Notes under the pieces: generated by a model
The model's database searches: none
Told to the model about the DNA's origin: nothing
The model's input: only the letters and a program-made list of their open reading frames with translations
From: DATFXM01 sp035315885
Lineage (GTDB): Bacteria > Acidobacteriota > Blastocatellia > UBA7656
Length of the DNA stretch: 47,497 nt
Assembly: GCA_035315885.1 (NCBI GenBank)
Contig: DATFXM010000062.1
Coordinates: 1-47,497 of the forward strand
Direction: 5' to 3'
Made by a program: the position numbers and the translations under genes
Shown here: in pieces, positions 8,212 through 17,113 of the stretch
How positions within the stretch are numbered: position 1 is the first letter of the stretch
Layout of the letters: each line of letters opens with the position of its first letter

Positions 8212-10638
8212 ATGATTCCGAGCAAATCCATGATCAACGAGTTGAGCAGCTATGGGATCGCGCGATCCACGATACAAGGCAAGCCCCTTAGCGACGACGA
8301 AGTTCGCAAGACCCACGCCTTTTGGTCAGCTTGCAACTATCTGGCATTAGGCATGATTTATCTGCAGGAGAATCCGCTTCTACGCGAACCCCTCAATCCC
8401 GACCACATCAAGAACCGCATGTTGGGGCACTGGGGCGCGAGTCCGGCTCTTTCGTTCGTGTACACCCATTTGAACCGGATCATCAAGAAGTACGATGTCG
8501 ACATGATTTTCATGGCGGGACCCGGGCACGGTGCACCCGGAGTCCTGGCTCCGGTGTTTCTCGAAGGCTCTTATACGGAGGTCTATCCCGACAAGAGCCA
8601 GGACGAGGAGGGTCTACTGCGATTCTTCAAACAGTTCTCGTTTCCCGGTGGGATTGGAAGTCATTGCACGCCGGAAACGCCTGGCTCGATACATGAAGGA
8701 GGCGAGCTTGGATATGTGCTGTCGCACGCCTGCGGTGCTGCGTTCGACAACCCCGATTTGATTGTTGCGGCAGTGGTGGGAGATGGCGAGGCCGAGACCG
8801 GGCCGCTTGCCACCTCGTGGCACATCAACAAGTTTCTCAACCCGATTCGGGACGGCGCCGTGCTCCCGATCCTGAACCTGAACGGCTACAAGATCAACAA
8901 CCCGACATTGCTGGCGCGAATCAGCCACGAGGAAGTGGAAGACCTGTTCAAGGGCTACGGCTATGAACCGTGTTTCGTGGAAGGATCGGATGGCCCAAGC
9001 ATGCATCAGGCATTAGCGGCCACTCTTGATCACTGCATCGAGACCATCAGAACCGCGCAGCAGGAAGCACGCAAGACTGGAATTGCGACTCGTCCACGTT
9101 GGCCGATGATCGTGCTGCGCACACCGAAGGGCTGGACGGCGCCATCCAACGTCGACGGGCACAAGCTTGAAGGGCTGTGGCGTGCACATCAGGTGCCGCT
9201 GGCCGGCGTAAAAAAGAATCCCGCGCATCTCAAACAGCTCGAAGACTGGATGCGTAGCTACAAGCCGGAGGAGTTGTTCGACGATAAGGCCATGCTTGTT
9301 TCGGAGCTGCAGGAACTGACGCCGACAGGCGATCGGCGAATGGGAGCAAACCCTCATGCTAACGGTGGATTCCTCAAGAAGACGCTTCGACTCCCGGACT
9401 TTCGCGACTACGCGATCAAGTTCGACAAGCCGGGGCAGGTTGAAGCGGAAAACACCCGACCACTCGGGAACTTCTTGCGCGACACGATGAAGCTGAATAT
9501 GAACCGGTTTCGCGTGTTTTCGCCGGATGAAAACACGTCCAACAAGCTGGACGCGCTCTACGAAGTGAGCAAGAAGTTCTGGATAGCGAGCTATTTTCCT
9601 GAAGACGAAGATGGCGGGGAGCTATCGCCCGACGGACGAGTAATCGAAATGCTCAGCGAGCACACAATGGAGGGAATGCTCGAAGGTTACCTGCTCACCG
9701 GCCGGCACGGCTTCTTCTCGACTTATGAGGCATTCGTTCACGTAGTCGACTCGATGTTCAATCAGCACGCAAAGTGGTTATCGATCTGCAACCACCTCCC
9801 ATGGAGGCAGAAGATTGCGTCACTCAATCTGCTGATCACGTCAACTGTCTGGCGGCAGGATCACAACGGCTTTACCCACCAGGATCCGGGCTTCATCGAC
9901 GTAGTCGTGAACAAACGCGCGGAGGTGACTCGTATCTATTTGCCTCCCGATATAAACAGCTTGTTGTCGGTCGCCGACCACTGCTTGCGGACCGAGAACT
10001 ACGTCAACGTAATCGTCAGCGACAAGCAACTCCATCTTCAGTATATGAACATCGACGACGCGATCACGCATTGCACCAAGGGCATAGGCATCTGGCCCAA
10101 GGCGAGTAACGATCAGGGTACGGAACCTGACGCTGTTATGGCTTGCGCCGGAGACATCCCGACGCAGGAGGCTTTGGCAGCCACCGCGTTGCTGCGGGCC
10201 GAGTTTCCAGATCTGAAGATCCGCTTCGTCAATTGCGTCGACCTGTTCAAGATGCAATCGGACCGCGAACATCCGCACGGCCTCAGCGATCGAGATTTTG
10301 ACAGCTTGTTTACGGTTGATAAACCGATCATCTTCAACTTTCACGGCTATCCCTGGCTCATTCACCGGCTGACCTACAGCAGGACCAATCATAAGAACAT
10401 GCACGTCCGTGGCTACAAGGAACGGGGTAACATCAACACTCCGCTGGAGCTGGCCATCGACAATGAGATTGACCGCTTCACTCTGGCGATCGATGTCATA
10501 AATCGAGTGCCAAAGCTCCAGGCAGCGGGTGCACATGCCAAGGAGAAGTTCAGAAATATGCAGATTGCCTGCCGCCAGTATGCTCATGAATTCGGGGTCG
10601 ACAAGCCCGAGGTAGTCGCCTGGCGCTGGCCGTTCTGA
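8212..10638 (+). CDS. xfp: Xylulose-5-phosphate/fructose-6-phosphate phosphoketolase
   Basis: Thiamine-diphosphate enzyme, 808 residues, cleaving xylulose-5-P (often also fructose-6-P) with phosphate to acetyl phosphate plus glyceraldehyde-3-P or erythrose-4-P. Characteristic blocks: GHGAPGVLAPVFLEGSYTE, GGIGSHCTPETPGSIHEGGE, the ThDP-binding GDGEAETGP motif near residue 190 with the downstream LNLNGYKINNPT, and WRQDHNGFTHQDPGFIDVV in the second half. The length is typical. AGGAG lies 6 bases before the ATG. The LOG-family gene starts 17 bases after its stop, so they are likely co-transcribed. Dual specificity is family knowledge and is not shown by the sequence. Confidence 0.97.
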   Translation: MIPSKSMINELSSYGIARSTIQGKPLSDDEVRKTHAFWSACNYLALGMIYLQENPLLREPLNPDHIKNRMLGHWGASPALSFVYTHLNRIIKKYDVDMIFMAGPGHGAPGVLAPVFLEGSYTEVYPDKSQDEEGLLRFFKQFSFPGGIGSHCTPETPGSIHEGGELGYVLSHACGAAFDNPDLIVAAVVGDGEAETGPLATSWHINKFLNPIRDGAVLPILNLNGYKINNPTLLARISHEEVEDLFKGYGYEPCFVEGSDGPSMHQALAATLDHCIETIRTAQQEARKTGIATRPRWPMIVLRTPKGWTAPSNVDGHKLEGLWRAHQVPLAGVKKNPAHLKQLEDWMRSYKPEELFDDKAMLVSELQELTPTGDRRMGANPHANGGFLKKTLRLPDFRDYAIKFDKPGQVEAENTRPLGNFLRDTMKLNMNRFRVFSPDENTSNKLDALYEVSKKFWIASYFPEDEDGGELSPDGRVIEMLSEHTMEGMLEGYLLTGRHGFFSTYEAFVHVVDSMFNQHAKWLSICNHLPWRQKIASLNLLITSTVWRQDHNGFTHQDPGFIDVVVNKRAEVTRIYLPPDINSLLSVADHCLRTENYVNVIVSDKQLHLQYMNIDDAITHCTKGIGIWPKASNDQGTEPDAVMACAGDIPTQEALAATALLRAEFPDLKIRFVNCVDLFKMQSDREHPHGLSDRDFDSLFTVDKPIIFNFHGYPWLIHRLTYSRTNHKNMHVRGYKERGNINTPLELAIDNEIDRFTLAIDVINRVPKLQAAGAHAKEKFRNMQIACRQYAHEFGVDKPEVVAWRWPF

Positions 10639-10655
10639 CGCACGATGGAGGACCT

Positions 10656-11420
10656 ATGAGCACGACCGATGCCGATGACAAAACAATCACTGTGAACCTC
10701 ACCGACGAAGAGGCAGTCAAACAAATATTAACGGAGTCGGTTCTTGGACTTTGGGAAGTGGTGAACAACTTGACGCGACTGCGGCCGACCCGGAGGGACC
10801 GTTACCGGGTGACGATCTTCGGCTCGGCAAGGGCGAAGCCTGGGTCTTTCGTTTATGAGGAGACCAAGCGCGTTGCTCTTGGACTGACGGAGATGGGTTG
10901 CGACATCGTTACCGGCGGCGGTCCCGGCCTTATGCAAGCAGCCAACGAAGGTAGCAAGGTCGCTAAGGGTTCGGGCAAGTCGCTTGGTATTCGTGTCGAT
11001 CTCCCTTTCGAACAATCGGTGAATCCGTTTGTCGAACTAGCGTTTCAACACCGCACATTTTTCACGCGGCTTCACCACTTCGTGCTCGCCTCGGACGCAT
11101 TCATCGTCGCACCCGGCGGCGTTGGCACTGTTCTGGAAACAATGATGATCTGGCAGTTGCTTCAGGTTCGGCATCTGGAGAACACACCGCTGATTCTGGT
11201 CGGCAGAATGTGGCCTGGCTTGATTCAGTGGGCGAGCAGCACGATGCTGTCCTTCGAGCCGCCGCTGGCCAACGCTTCAGACATCGATATTCCCCAGTTG
11301 GTAGCAAACGGCGACGAGGCGATTGCGATCATTCGCGACCACCATACCAAGTGGCAACTCGAGAGACGCGAACAGAAGAACCGCCAACTGGAGGATATTA
11401 TCGCCAAGCACTCAGCATGA
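10656..11420 (+). CDS. LOG family protein (putative nucleoside-5'-monophosphate phosphoribohydrolase)
   Basis: 254-residue Rossmann-fold protein. GGGPGLMQAANEG (residues 87-99) and PGGVGTVLE (153-161) are the two LOG-family signatures; the Glu of the latter is the usual catalytic acid. Family members release the base from nucleoside monophosphates (cytokinin activation in plants); bacterial housekeeping members are often mislabelled lysine decarboxylases. The N-terminal 50 residues are longer than in short LOG proteins. GGAGG lies 5 bases upstream of the ATG. It is 17 bases behind phosphoketolase, and its stop overlaps the next start (ATGA at 11417-11420), so all three genes are probably one operon. 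The substrate here is unknown. Confidence 0.88.
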   Translation: MSTTDADDKTITVNLTDEEAVKQILTESVLGLWEVVNNLTRLRPTRRDRYRVTIFGSARAKPGSFVYEETKRVALGLTEMGCDIVTGGGPGLMQAANEGSKVAKGSGKSLGIRVDLPFEQSVNPFVELAFQHRTFFTRLHHFVLASDAFIVAPGGVGTVLETMMIWQLLQVRHLENTPLILVGRMWPGLIQWASSTMLSFEPPLANASDIDIPQLVANGDEAIAIIRDHHTKWQLERREQKNRQLEDIIAKHSA

Positions 11421-12223
11421 TTCTCAAATCGTTTCTGCGAATTTCAATTGTGCTGCTGCCCTTGGCACTGATCAGCCCGGCACTGGGACAGACGTCTCAA
11501 TCGGGGAAACAGCTTCAGGCTGAGAACCAGAGTGAGGACGACCCGACCCGGGCTGTGTTTTTCAGCGTGAGAGAAGAATATCGGAGCCTGAAAAATGGTG
11601 CCTGGAACAATCGGCTGATCGTGAGAAAAGACGTCGCCACCTTAAAAGGCGGCCGGTTCACCCGACCCAGAGGGTTATTGCTCCGCACCGATATTCCCAT
11701 TACGACGACTCATCTCGGAGGGGACACGCAGGCTGGGCTTGGCGACATATACGGTCAGGTGCTGTATATTCCGTACCTCAGCAGGTCATTCGGGCTCGCT
11801 GTTGGCACTGGGCTCTTCATCCCGACGGCCACAAGCAAGACGCTCGGCTTGGGGAAGTGGCAAATCGCGCCGCTGGCCGTACCCGTGTGGTTTCTGCCGC
11901 GTGCTCGCGGGTTCTTCCTTGTAAAGTTTCAGGAGGCAAAGTCGTTTGCCGGCCCCAGCGGCCGTCCAGACCTGAACTACTTCCTGATCACCCCAGCCTT
12001 CTTCTACCGCGTGGCCAAACGATGGTGGATACAAGCGGATGCCGAGTCACTGACCGATTGGACTAAAGACAACCAAACGAACTTCCGTGTTGGGTTACAG
12101 GTGGGGAGGGTGATTAATCCAAAGTTTGCGCTGGCCGTCAAACCCGAGATTCCATTCGGCGGCAGAAGGCCCGGCGACTGGACCATCAAGATCACTTGGA
12201 CCTGGTACAGACAAGGGCGCTAG
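11417..12223 (+). CDS. Secreted outer-membrane beta-barrel protein, unknown substrate
   Basis: 268 residues. The start is the ATG that overlaps the LOG stop codon; a longer in-frame reading from 11210 would run through the LOG gene and is rejected. A Sec signal peptide (hydrophobic ISIVLLPLALISPALG, cleavage about residue 23) is followed by alternating polar/aromatic strands typical of a small barrel (for example RGLLLRTDIPITTT, FGLAVGTGLFIPTA, FALAVKPEIPFG), ending in an aromatic-rich C-terminus. It resembles the loosely defined MetA-pathway/transporter barrel proteins, but I cannot place it firmly. Co-transcription with phosphoketolase and LOG is likely. It converges on the channel gene, and both stop codons lie in one CTAG. 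Confidence 0.75.
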   Translation: MILKSFLRISIVLLPLALISPALGQTSQSGKQLQAENQSEDDPTRAVFFSVREEYRSLKNGAWNNRLIVRKDVATLKGGRFTRPRGLLLRTDIPITTTHLGGDTQAGLGDIYGQVLYIPYLSRSFGLAVGTGLFIPTATSKTLGLGKWQIAPLAVPVWFLPRARGFFLVKFQEAKSFAGPSGRPDLNYFLITPAFFYRVAKRWWIQADAESLTDWTKDNQTNFRVGLQVGRVINPKFALAVKPEIPFGGRRPGDWTIKITWTWYRQGR

Positions 12224-12963
12224 GGCGGTGGAGCGGTGCGGTCGACGACTTCCATCGAGACCAGCCTGGCAATCAGCACGGCAGGGAAGAGCTGTCCGAT
12301 TAGGGCTTCCAGAATGGCCAGTGACCGAGCGGCCGTATGCACCGCGGTTACATCTCCGTACCCTACCGTAGTGAGCGTCACGAAGCTGAAGTAGACCAGC
12401 TTGGACATCAGCGTGCTTTCATCAACAACAGAAGGCAGTGTAAACGCCCGCGGATCAAACTGTACGACCAACCTGTACAAACCCGACCAGATCACACCAA
12501 GCAGGAGGTAGGCTGCAACTGCACCTTGAATGCGATGCATGTTAATCCGGCCTTGAGCAAATATTCTGAAGATGATCAGCACGGTGAGAGTCGCGAGGAA
12601 TACGACCCAGATTGAGATGCCGAAGACATTAAGCGGCGCGTCGGTAAAAAATGTTCTTACCCATCCGATGACCGCCGTACTTATTGCCAGAACTATCACG
12701 AATGTCCGCCCGATCTTGCGCCCAAGCTTGCGCCCAATCTTGCTTCTTGAGGCCAGGGCAGCTCCGGACAGCAGAATCAGCGTCAAGAAAGACTGAAGAA
12801 TGATCGCCAGGACTAAACCGCCGTCGCTGATGGGATACAGGACAAAGATCACCAGCAGAAGTAAACCGAGCAGAAGAGTTAAATGCCAATCCGCGGTCAA
12901 CAGTCGTGACATCAGTCCAGCAGGCGTTCTACGGAGCCCATTCAGCGATGCGGATCGAATCAA
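12220..12963 (-). CDS. Two-TM/multi-TM potassium-type ion channel
   Basis: 247-residue inner-membrane protein with hydrophobic segments at about residues 28-46, 50-70, 84-103, 110-135 and 150-170, then a pore loop carrying the K+ selectivity filter TTVGYGD (about residue 205) and a final helix: the Ion_trans_2 fold. No RCK domain follows, so gating is unclear. The start is TTG at 12963, backed by GAGAGG 6 bases upstream; the ATG at 12912 has no comparable site. It begins 28 bases after the SulP stop on the same strand and is probably the last gene of the run starting at the RND pump. Confidence 0.85.
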   Translation of the reverse strand: MIRSASLNGLRRTPAGLMSRLLTADWHLTLLLGLLLLVIFVLYPISDGGLVLAIILQSFLTLILLSGAALASRSKIGRKLGRKIGRTFVIVLAISTAVIGWVRTFFTDAPLNVFGISIWVVFLATLTVLIIFRIFAQGRINMHRIQGAVAAYLLLGVIWSGLYRLVVQFDPRAFTLPSVVDESTLMSKLVYFSFVTLTTVGYGDVTAVHTAARSLAILEALIGQLFPAVLIARLVSMEVVDRTAPPP

Positions 12964-12991
12964 GTCTCACCTCTCATTATCTGTCCGCGGG

Positions 12992-14752
12992 TCAGGCTGA
13001 CGTTTGTCGAGTCATCTTCTCGGCAGAGCCTGTCGATTCGTCAGGTCCGTGCTTTTCAAACTCCTCGACGACCTGGGCTACCGTTCGGAACCGGTCTATA
13101 CCGCCGAGCTTCTCCTCAAGCCCTACTGCACGTAATCGGTCCCTTACAGATGATCGCGCTTCAACTACCTGGAGCCGGATACCCTTGGCCGCCAGCTCGT
13201 CGGCGATACCGCCGATCTCCGCGGCGCCGTGCATGTCGATGCGCGGCGTAGCCGAGAGGTCGATCACCACAAGCCTTGGGGGTGACGGCTCACAGCACAC
13301 TCGGTCCAGCATTGCGTCGCGAACGAAGCCCGCATTGAAATACACGATGCCCGATTCGACTCTGACGATCAGAATGCCGGGAAGCGGCTCATTGTCGGAG
13401 TGGCGCGCGAAGTCGCTGAAGCGTCGTGTTCCGGGGATTCGCCCAAGGAACGCCACGTGCGGCTGAGATGCAGCTCTTATTAGCTGGACGAGCGATATCA
13501 GGGCTCCAATCATCACGCCTCGCAAGAGGCCGGAGCCGAGCACTCCCAGCAGCGCAGCGGCCGCAACCATAAACTCCGCGCGATCGACTCGCCAAAGGTG
13601 CCGCAGCTCCGAGACCTTGAACAGACCGGCTACCGCTACCAGAACTACCGCCGCGAGGACCGGCTGCGGCAGATTGCGCAGCGAACCTGACAGGAAAAGG
13701 CTGACGAGCAGGACAATGCCGGACGCAACCAGTCCTGAGAGTGGAGTCCGGGCGCCTCCGCTCTCGTTGACCAGCGATTGCGACATCCCTCCGCTCACCG
13801 GAAAGCCCTGTCCAAATCCGACTACAAGGTTACTGGCCGCGAGCCCCAGGAACTCCTGATTGCTGTCAAAGCGCCCGCCGTGCTTTGCAGTGAACATCCG
13901 GCCGATTGCCGCCGTTTCCACTGCGCCCAACAGGAAGCATGCGATCGCGAGAGGCAGCAGATCGTTCAGATCTGTCCAGTGCACAGCCGGGAGTGTAGGA
14001 GTGGGCAGGCCCTGTGGCACTTCCCCCAACATCTTCACGCCGCGCGCATCCAGGCTCAGAACAGTGGCGAGGACTACGCCTCCTATGACAACGAACAACC
14101 CGACCGGTCTATTCTTCAAAAACACTTTCCCGAGCACAAGCACTGCCAGCGCTCCAAGGCCGATCAGTAGTGCCGACGAATTGGTGTCGCGGATATTAGC
14201 GATGAAGTGCCCGCTTCGTTCCCAGAAGCTGCCTTCGCCGCCGCGAAAGCCGAACAGCTTTGGCAACTGCGTGCTCGCCAGGTAAAGCGCGACCCCCGCT
14301 TTGAACCCGACCATCACGCTTTCAGAAATGAAGTTGACTATCGCTCCTGCGCGAAACATCCAGGCAGCCAGGAATATCAGTGCAACAAGCAAGGCGGTGC
14401 ACGCTGCCAGGGCGCCGAAGCGAGAGGTATCGCCGCGCGCGATCTCCCCGAGTGAAGAGCCGACGAGCAGCGAGATCGCGGACGTCACTGTGATAGCGGT
14501 GTGGCGTGAGCTGCAGAAGAGCCAGAAAACCAGTCCCGAAAACAGAACTGCATAGATGCCCGCCTGGGCTGGTAACCCGGCGAGCGAGGCATCTCCGATG
14601 CCGGCAGGTAACAGATATGCGGCCAGGGTCAGGCCGGCGATGATGTCAGGACGCAGCCACGCGCGTTCGTAGGTGCGCAGCAACGCGACGCCCGGAACAA
14701 GGCGATAAAGTCTCCCTGAAGTCGAAGTCGATGTTCCGAGCGCCGTTGCCAT
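12992..14752 (-). CDS. SulP family anion transporter with C-terminal STAS domain
   Basis: 586-residue inner-membrane transporter (SLC26/SulP) moving sulfate, bicarbonate or other anions. The transmembrane domain starts with AWLRPDIIAGLTLAAYLLPAGI and runs to about residue 430. The STAS domain (about 455-565) contains VVIDLSATPRIDMHGAAEI, the usual loop for nucleotide or partner binding. Length and order are normal for the family. The ATG at 14752 has no clear ribosome binding site but lies 26 bases after the PPK2 stop, so translation may depend on the upstream gene. Bicarbonate as substrate would fit the carbonic anhydrase at 1.3 kb, but this is speculation. Confidence 0.93.
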   Translation of the reverse strand: MATALGTSTSTSGRLYRLVPGVALLRTYERAWLRPDIIAGLTLAAYLLPAGIGDASLAGLPAQAGIYAVLFSGLVFWLFCSSRHTAITVTSAISLLVGSSLGEIARGDTSRFGALAACTALLVALIFLAAWMFRAGAIVNFISESVMVGFKAGVALYLASTQLPKLFGFRGGEGSFWERSGHFIANIRDTNSSALLIGLGALAVLVLGKVFLKNRPVGLFVVIGGVVLATVLSLDARGVKMLGEVPQGLPTPTLPAVHWTDLNDLLPLAIACFLLGAVETAAIGRMFTAKHGGRFDSNQEFLGLAASNLVVGFGQGFPVSGGMSQSLVNESGGARTPLSGLVASGIVLLVSLFLSGSLRNLPQPVLAAVVLVAVAGLFKVSELRHLWRVDRAEFMVAAAALLGVLGSGLLRGVMIGALISLVQLIRAASQPHVAFLGRIPGTRRFSDFARHSDNEPLPGILIVRVESGIVYFNAGFVRDAMLDRVCCEPSPPRLVVIDLSATPRIDMHGAAEIGGIADELAAKGIRLQVVEARSSVRDRLRAVGLEEKLGGIDRFRTVAQVVEEFEKHGPDESTGSAEKMTRQTSA

Positions 14753-14778
14753 GATTCAATTGCACGTTGTCAGGAAAG

Positions 14779-15690
14779 TTATTGAGCATCTGCACCCACT
14801 AAGGCTTGTTTGGCGGCCTGCAACTCCTCGCGTTGGCGCTTCGTCACCTTCGGGAAGGCCAAGTCGAGCGATGCCACTTCACCGATCACCGCTGCGGCAA
14901 CGACCACCCTCGTGAACCATTTGTTGTCGGCTGGCACAACATACCAGGGCGCATACTTGGTGGCGGTCCGCCGGATCGTCTCCTCGTACGCCTCCATGTA
15001 GTCCTTCCAGTGCTCGCGCTCTTTTGCGTCGTTCGCTGAGAACTTCCAGTTTTTATCCGGATCGTCGAGACGCTCGAGAAAGCGGCGCTTTTGCTCGCCC
15101 TTCGACAGGTGAAGGAAAAACTTGATGATCTTGGTGCCGTTTCGCGAGAGGTAGCGCTCGATGTTTCGAATGTCTCTGTAGCGGCCCTTCCAGATATTGT
15201 CTCCCATAACTTGGGCGGGGAGCTTCTGTTTCTCGAGGAACTCCGGATGAACACGAACCGCGAGCGTCTCTTCATAGTAACTGCGATTAAAGATGCCGAT
15301 CCTCCCGCGCTCAGGCAGAGATTTCAAGCAGCGCCACATGAAGTCGTGTTCGAGATCCTCGGTCGACGGGGCTTTAAACGAAAAGACCTGACAGCCCTGA
15401 GGATTTATGCCCGACATTACGTGTTTGATCGCACCGTCCTTGCCTGCTGCATCCATCGCCTGAAAAATGATCAGTACCGACCAGCGGTCCTGCGCATAGA
15501 GCAGCTCTTGCAGTTCGGCCAGGGCCTCAACGCCGAAGGTGAGCGCTTCCTTAGCACGGGGTTTGTCTTCTGATTTCAACTCCAGCGTGTCACCGGGATC
15601 GATGTCCTTTAGCCGAAAGCCTGCACCGTTTGTCACGCAGTAGGGCTCAGCAAAGCGTTTTGATCTTTGAATTACCTCTTCTGTTTTCAT
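14779..15690 (-). CDS. ppk2: Polyphosphate kinase 2 family protein
   Basis: 303-residue cytoplasmic kinase that transfers phosphate between polyphosphate and nucleotides. P-loop: AMDAAGKDG at about residues 78-86. Other family motifs: NRSYYEETLAVRVHPE and the basic KGRYRDIRNIERYLSRNGT. The C-terminal APWYVVPADNKWFTR is also typical of PPK2. The class (ADP- versus AMP-phosphorylating) cannot be settled by eye. I choose ATG 15690, 13 bases after the outer-membrane factor stop; an in-frame GTG at 15726 would add 12 residues and overlap that gene. It sits between an efflux operon and an anion transporter, suggesting a stress or energy-buffering context. Confidence 0.93.
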   Translation of the reverse strand: MKTEEVIQRSKRFAEPYCVTNGAGFRLKDIDPGDTLELKSEDKPRAKEALTFGVEALAELQELLYAQDRWSVLIIFQAMDAAGKDGAIKHVMSGINPQGCQVFSFKAPSTEDLEHDFMWRCLKSLPERGRIGIFNRSYYEETLAVRVHPEFLEKQKLPAQVMGDNIWKGRYRDIRNIERYLSRNGTKIIKFFLHLSKGEQKRRFLERLDDPDKNWKFSANDAKEREHWKDYMEAYEETIRRTATKYAPWYVVPADNKWFTRVVVAAAVIGEVASLDLAFPKVTKRQREELQAAKQALVGADAQ

Positions 15691-15703
15691 AGCGATTACT
15701 GTA

Positions 15704-17113
15704 CTAAACCTGCCAGCCACCTCCAAGCGCCTTGTAAAGCTGGACCACCGTCAGCAATTCGTCGCGGCGAGACTGCGCGAGATTGAGCTCGGCGGTAAAC
15801 AGATCTCTGTCGGCGTCCAGCGCTTCGAGCAGGTTCGAGACTCCACCTGTGTAGCGCATATACGCGAGGCGAGAGCGGTCCCTGAGGGTCGTAACGAGCA
15901 ACTCACGCTGGCCCCGGACTTCCTTCACTTTGCGATAGGCAATCAGCGAATCCGAGACTTCGCGAAAGGCGTTCTGAATCGTCCGCTCGTAGTTGACCAG
16001 GAAGAATTCTCTCTGGGCTTCGCTGAATCGCACCGTCGATTTGAGACGACCGCCGGTGAAAATCGGCTGTGTAAGCTCAGGGGTAAAAGCCCAGGTGCTC
16101 CTCGAATTCTTGAACAAGCTCGATAGCTGATTGCTCTCGAATCCCAGAAAACCGGTGAGAGTAATGCGCGGGAAATAGGCAGCCTTTGCAACCCCGATCA
16201 GCGCGTTTGCCGAGACGAGATTCTCTTCAGCGACTCTAATATCGGGACGCCGCTCGATGAGCTCGGACGGCAGACCCGCGGGCACGCTGACAGGCATCTG
16301 CTGCTCGGTGAGCGCCAGGCCGCGATCGATGGCCTGCGGGTTCCTGCCTATCAAAAAGCTGATGAAGTTCTCCTGCTGTTCGATTGCCTGCTCGGTCGCA
16401 GGTATCACTTCGGTGGCGCTGTAGACTAATTGTTCCGCCTGACGGACCTCGAGCATGTTTGAAACGCCGCGTTGCTGTCGCGCGCTCACGATTCTAAGCG
16501 ACTCCTGACGTGAGGAAAGCGTGCGCTTGGCGATCTCCAGCTCAAAATCCAGCTCGCGCAAATTGAAGTAAGCGGTCGCAACATCGCTGACAAGCGTGGT
16601 CGTCACCGCTTTCCGGTTTTCCTCGCTGGCCAGCAGATCGGCCCTCGCGGATTCCGTAGCGCGTCTCAGACGTCCCCAGATGTCCACCTCGAATGTCAGA
16701 AGGTTCAGGAGGACGCTCCCGAAACCACGGTCTCGGTCCAGCGGCTCTGGAATCTCAACCGACCCATTCCTGGATCGCCGTGTTTGGGTGACATCGGCAC
16801 TGCCGGCGATAGTCGGAAACTGATCGGAGCGAGTTATGCCGTAATTGGCCCGCGCTTCATCTACGCGAGCGACTGCCTCGCGCAAGTCGTAGTTTGCGAC
16901 CAGAGCCGCGCGAATAAGCTCCTCGAGCTTGGGATCCTTGAACACCTCGAACCATTTCGAATTCGCGAGGCTTTGTGGATCCGGTTGAGCCGAGGGATCA
17001 GCGCGATAAGGCGACGGCGTTTGCACCTGTGTTCGCCGGTATTTCGGACCGACCGTGCAGGCCCCCGCCAGGCACGTCAGCAGCAGGACAGATATCAGTC
17101 GTCTGACCATCAT
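15704..17113 (-). CDS. RND efflux outer-membrane factor lipoprotein (OprM/NodT family)
   Basis: 469-residue TolC-like channel that completes a tripartite pump in the outer membrane. Lipoprotein signal with lipobox LAGAC (Cys19 lipidated), then CTVGPKYRR typical of NodT-type factors, and two OEP repeats, each with long coiled helices (for example ANYGITRSDQFPTIAGSADV, and the second repeat from NLVSANALIGVAKAAYFP). The ATG overlaps the pump stop codon as ATGA (17110-17113). A strong GGGGGAGGAG lies just upstream inside the pump gene; the second Met (17110) has slightly better spacing. Confidence 0.96.
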   Translation of the reverse strand: MMVRRLISVLLLTCLAGACTVGPKYRRTQVQTPSPYRADPSAQPDPQSLANSKWFEVFKDPKLEELIRAALVANYDLREAVARVDEARANYGITRSDQFPTIAGSADVTQTRRSRNGSVEIPEPLDRDRGFGSVLLNLLTFEVDIWGRLRRATESARADLLASEENRKAVTTTLVSDVATAYFNLRELDFELEIAKRTLSSRQESLRIVSARQQRGVSNMLEVRQAEQLVYSATEVIPATEQAIEQQENFISFLIGRNPQAIDRGLALTEQQMPVSVPAGLPSELIERRPDIRVAEENLVSANALIGVAKAAYFPRITLTGFLGFESNQLSSLFKNSRSTWAFTPELTQPIFTGGRLKSTVRFSEAQREFFLVNYERTIQNAFREVSDSLIAYRKVKEVRGQRELLVTTLRDRSRLAYMRYTGGVSNLLEALDADRDLFTAELNLAQSRRDELLTVVQLYKALGGGWQV

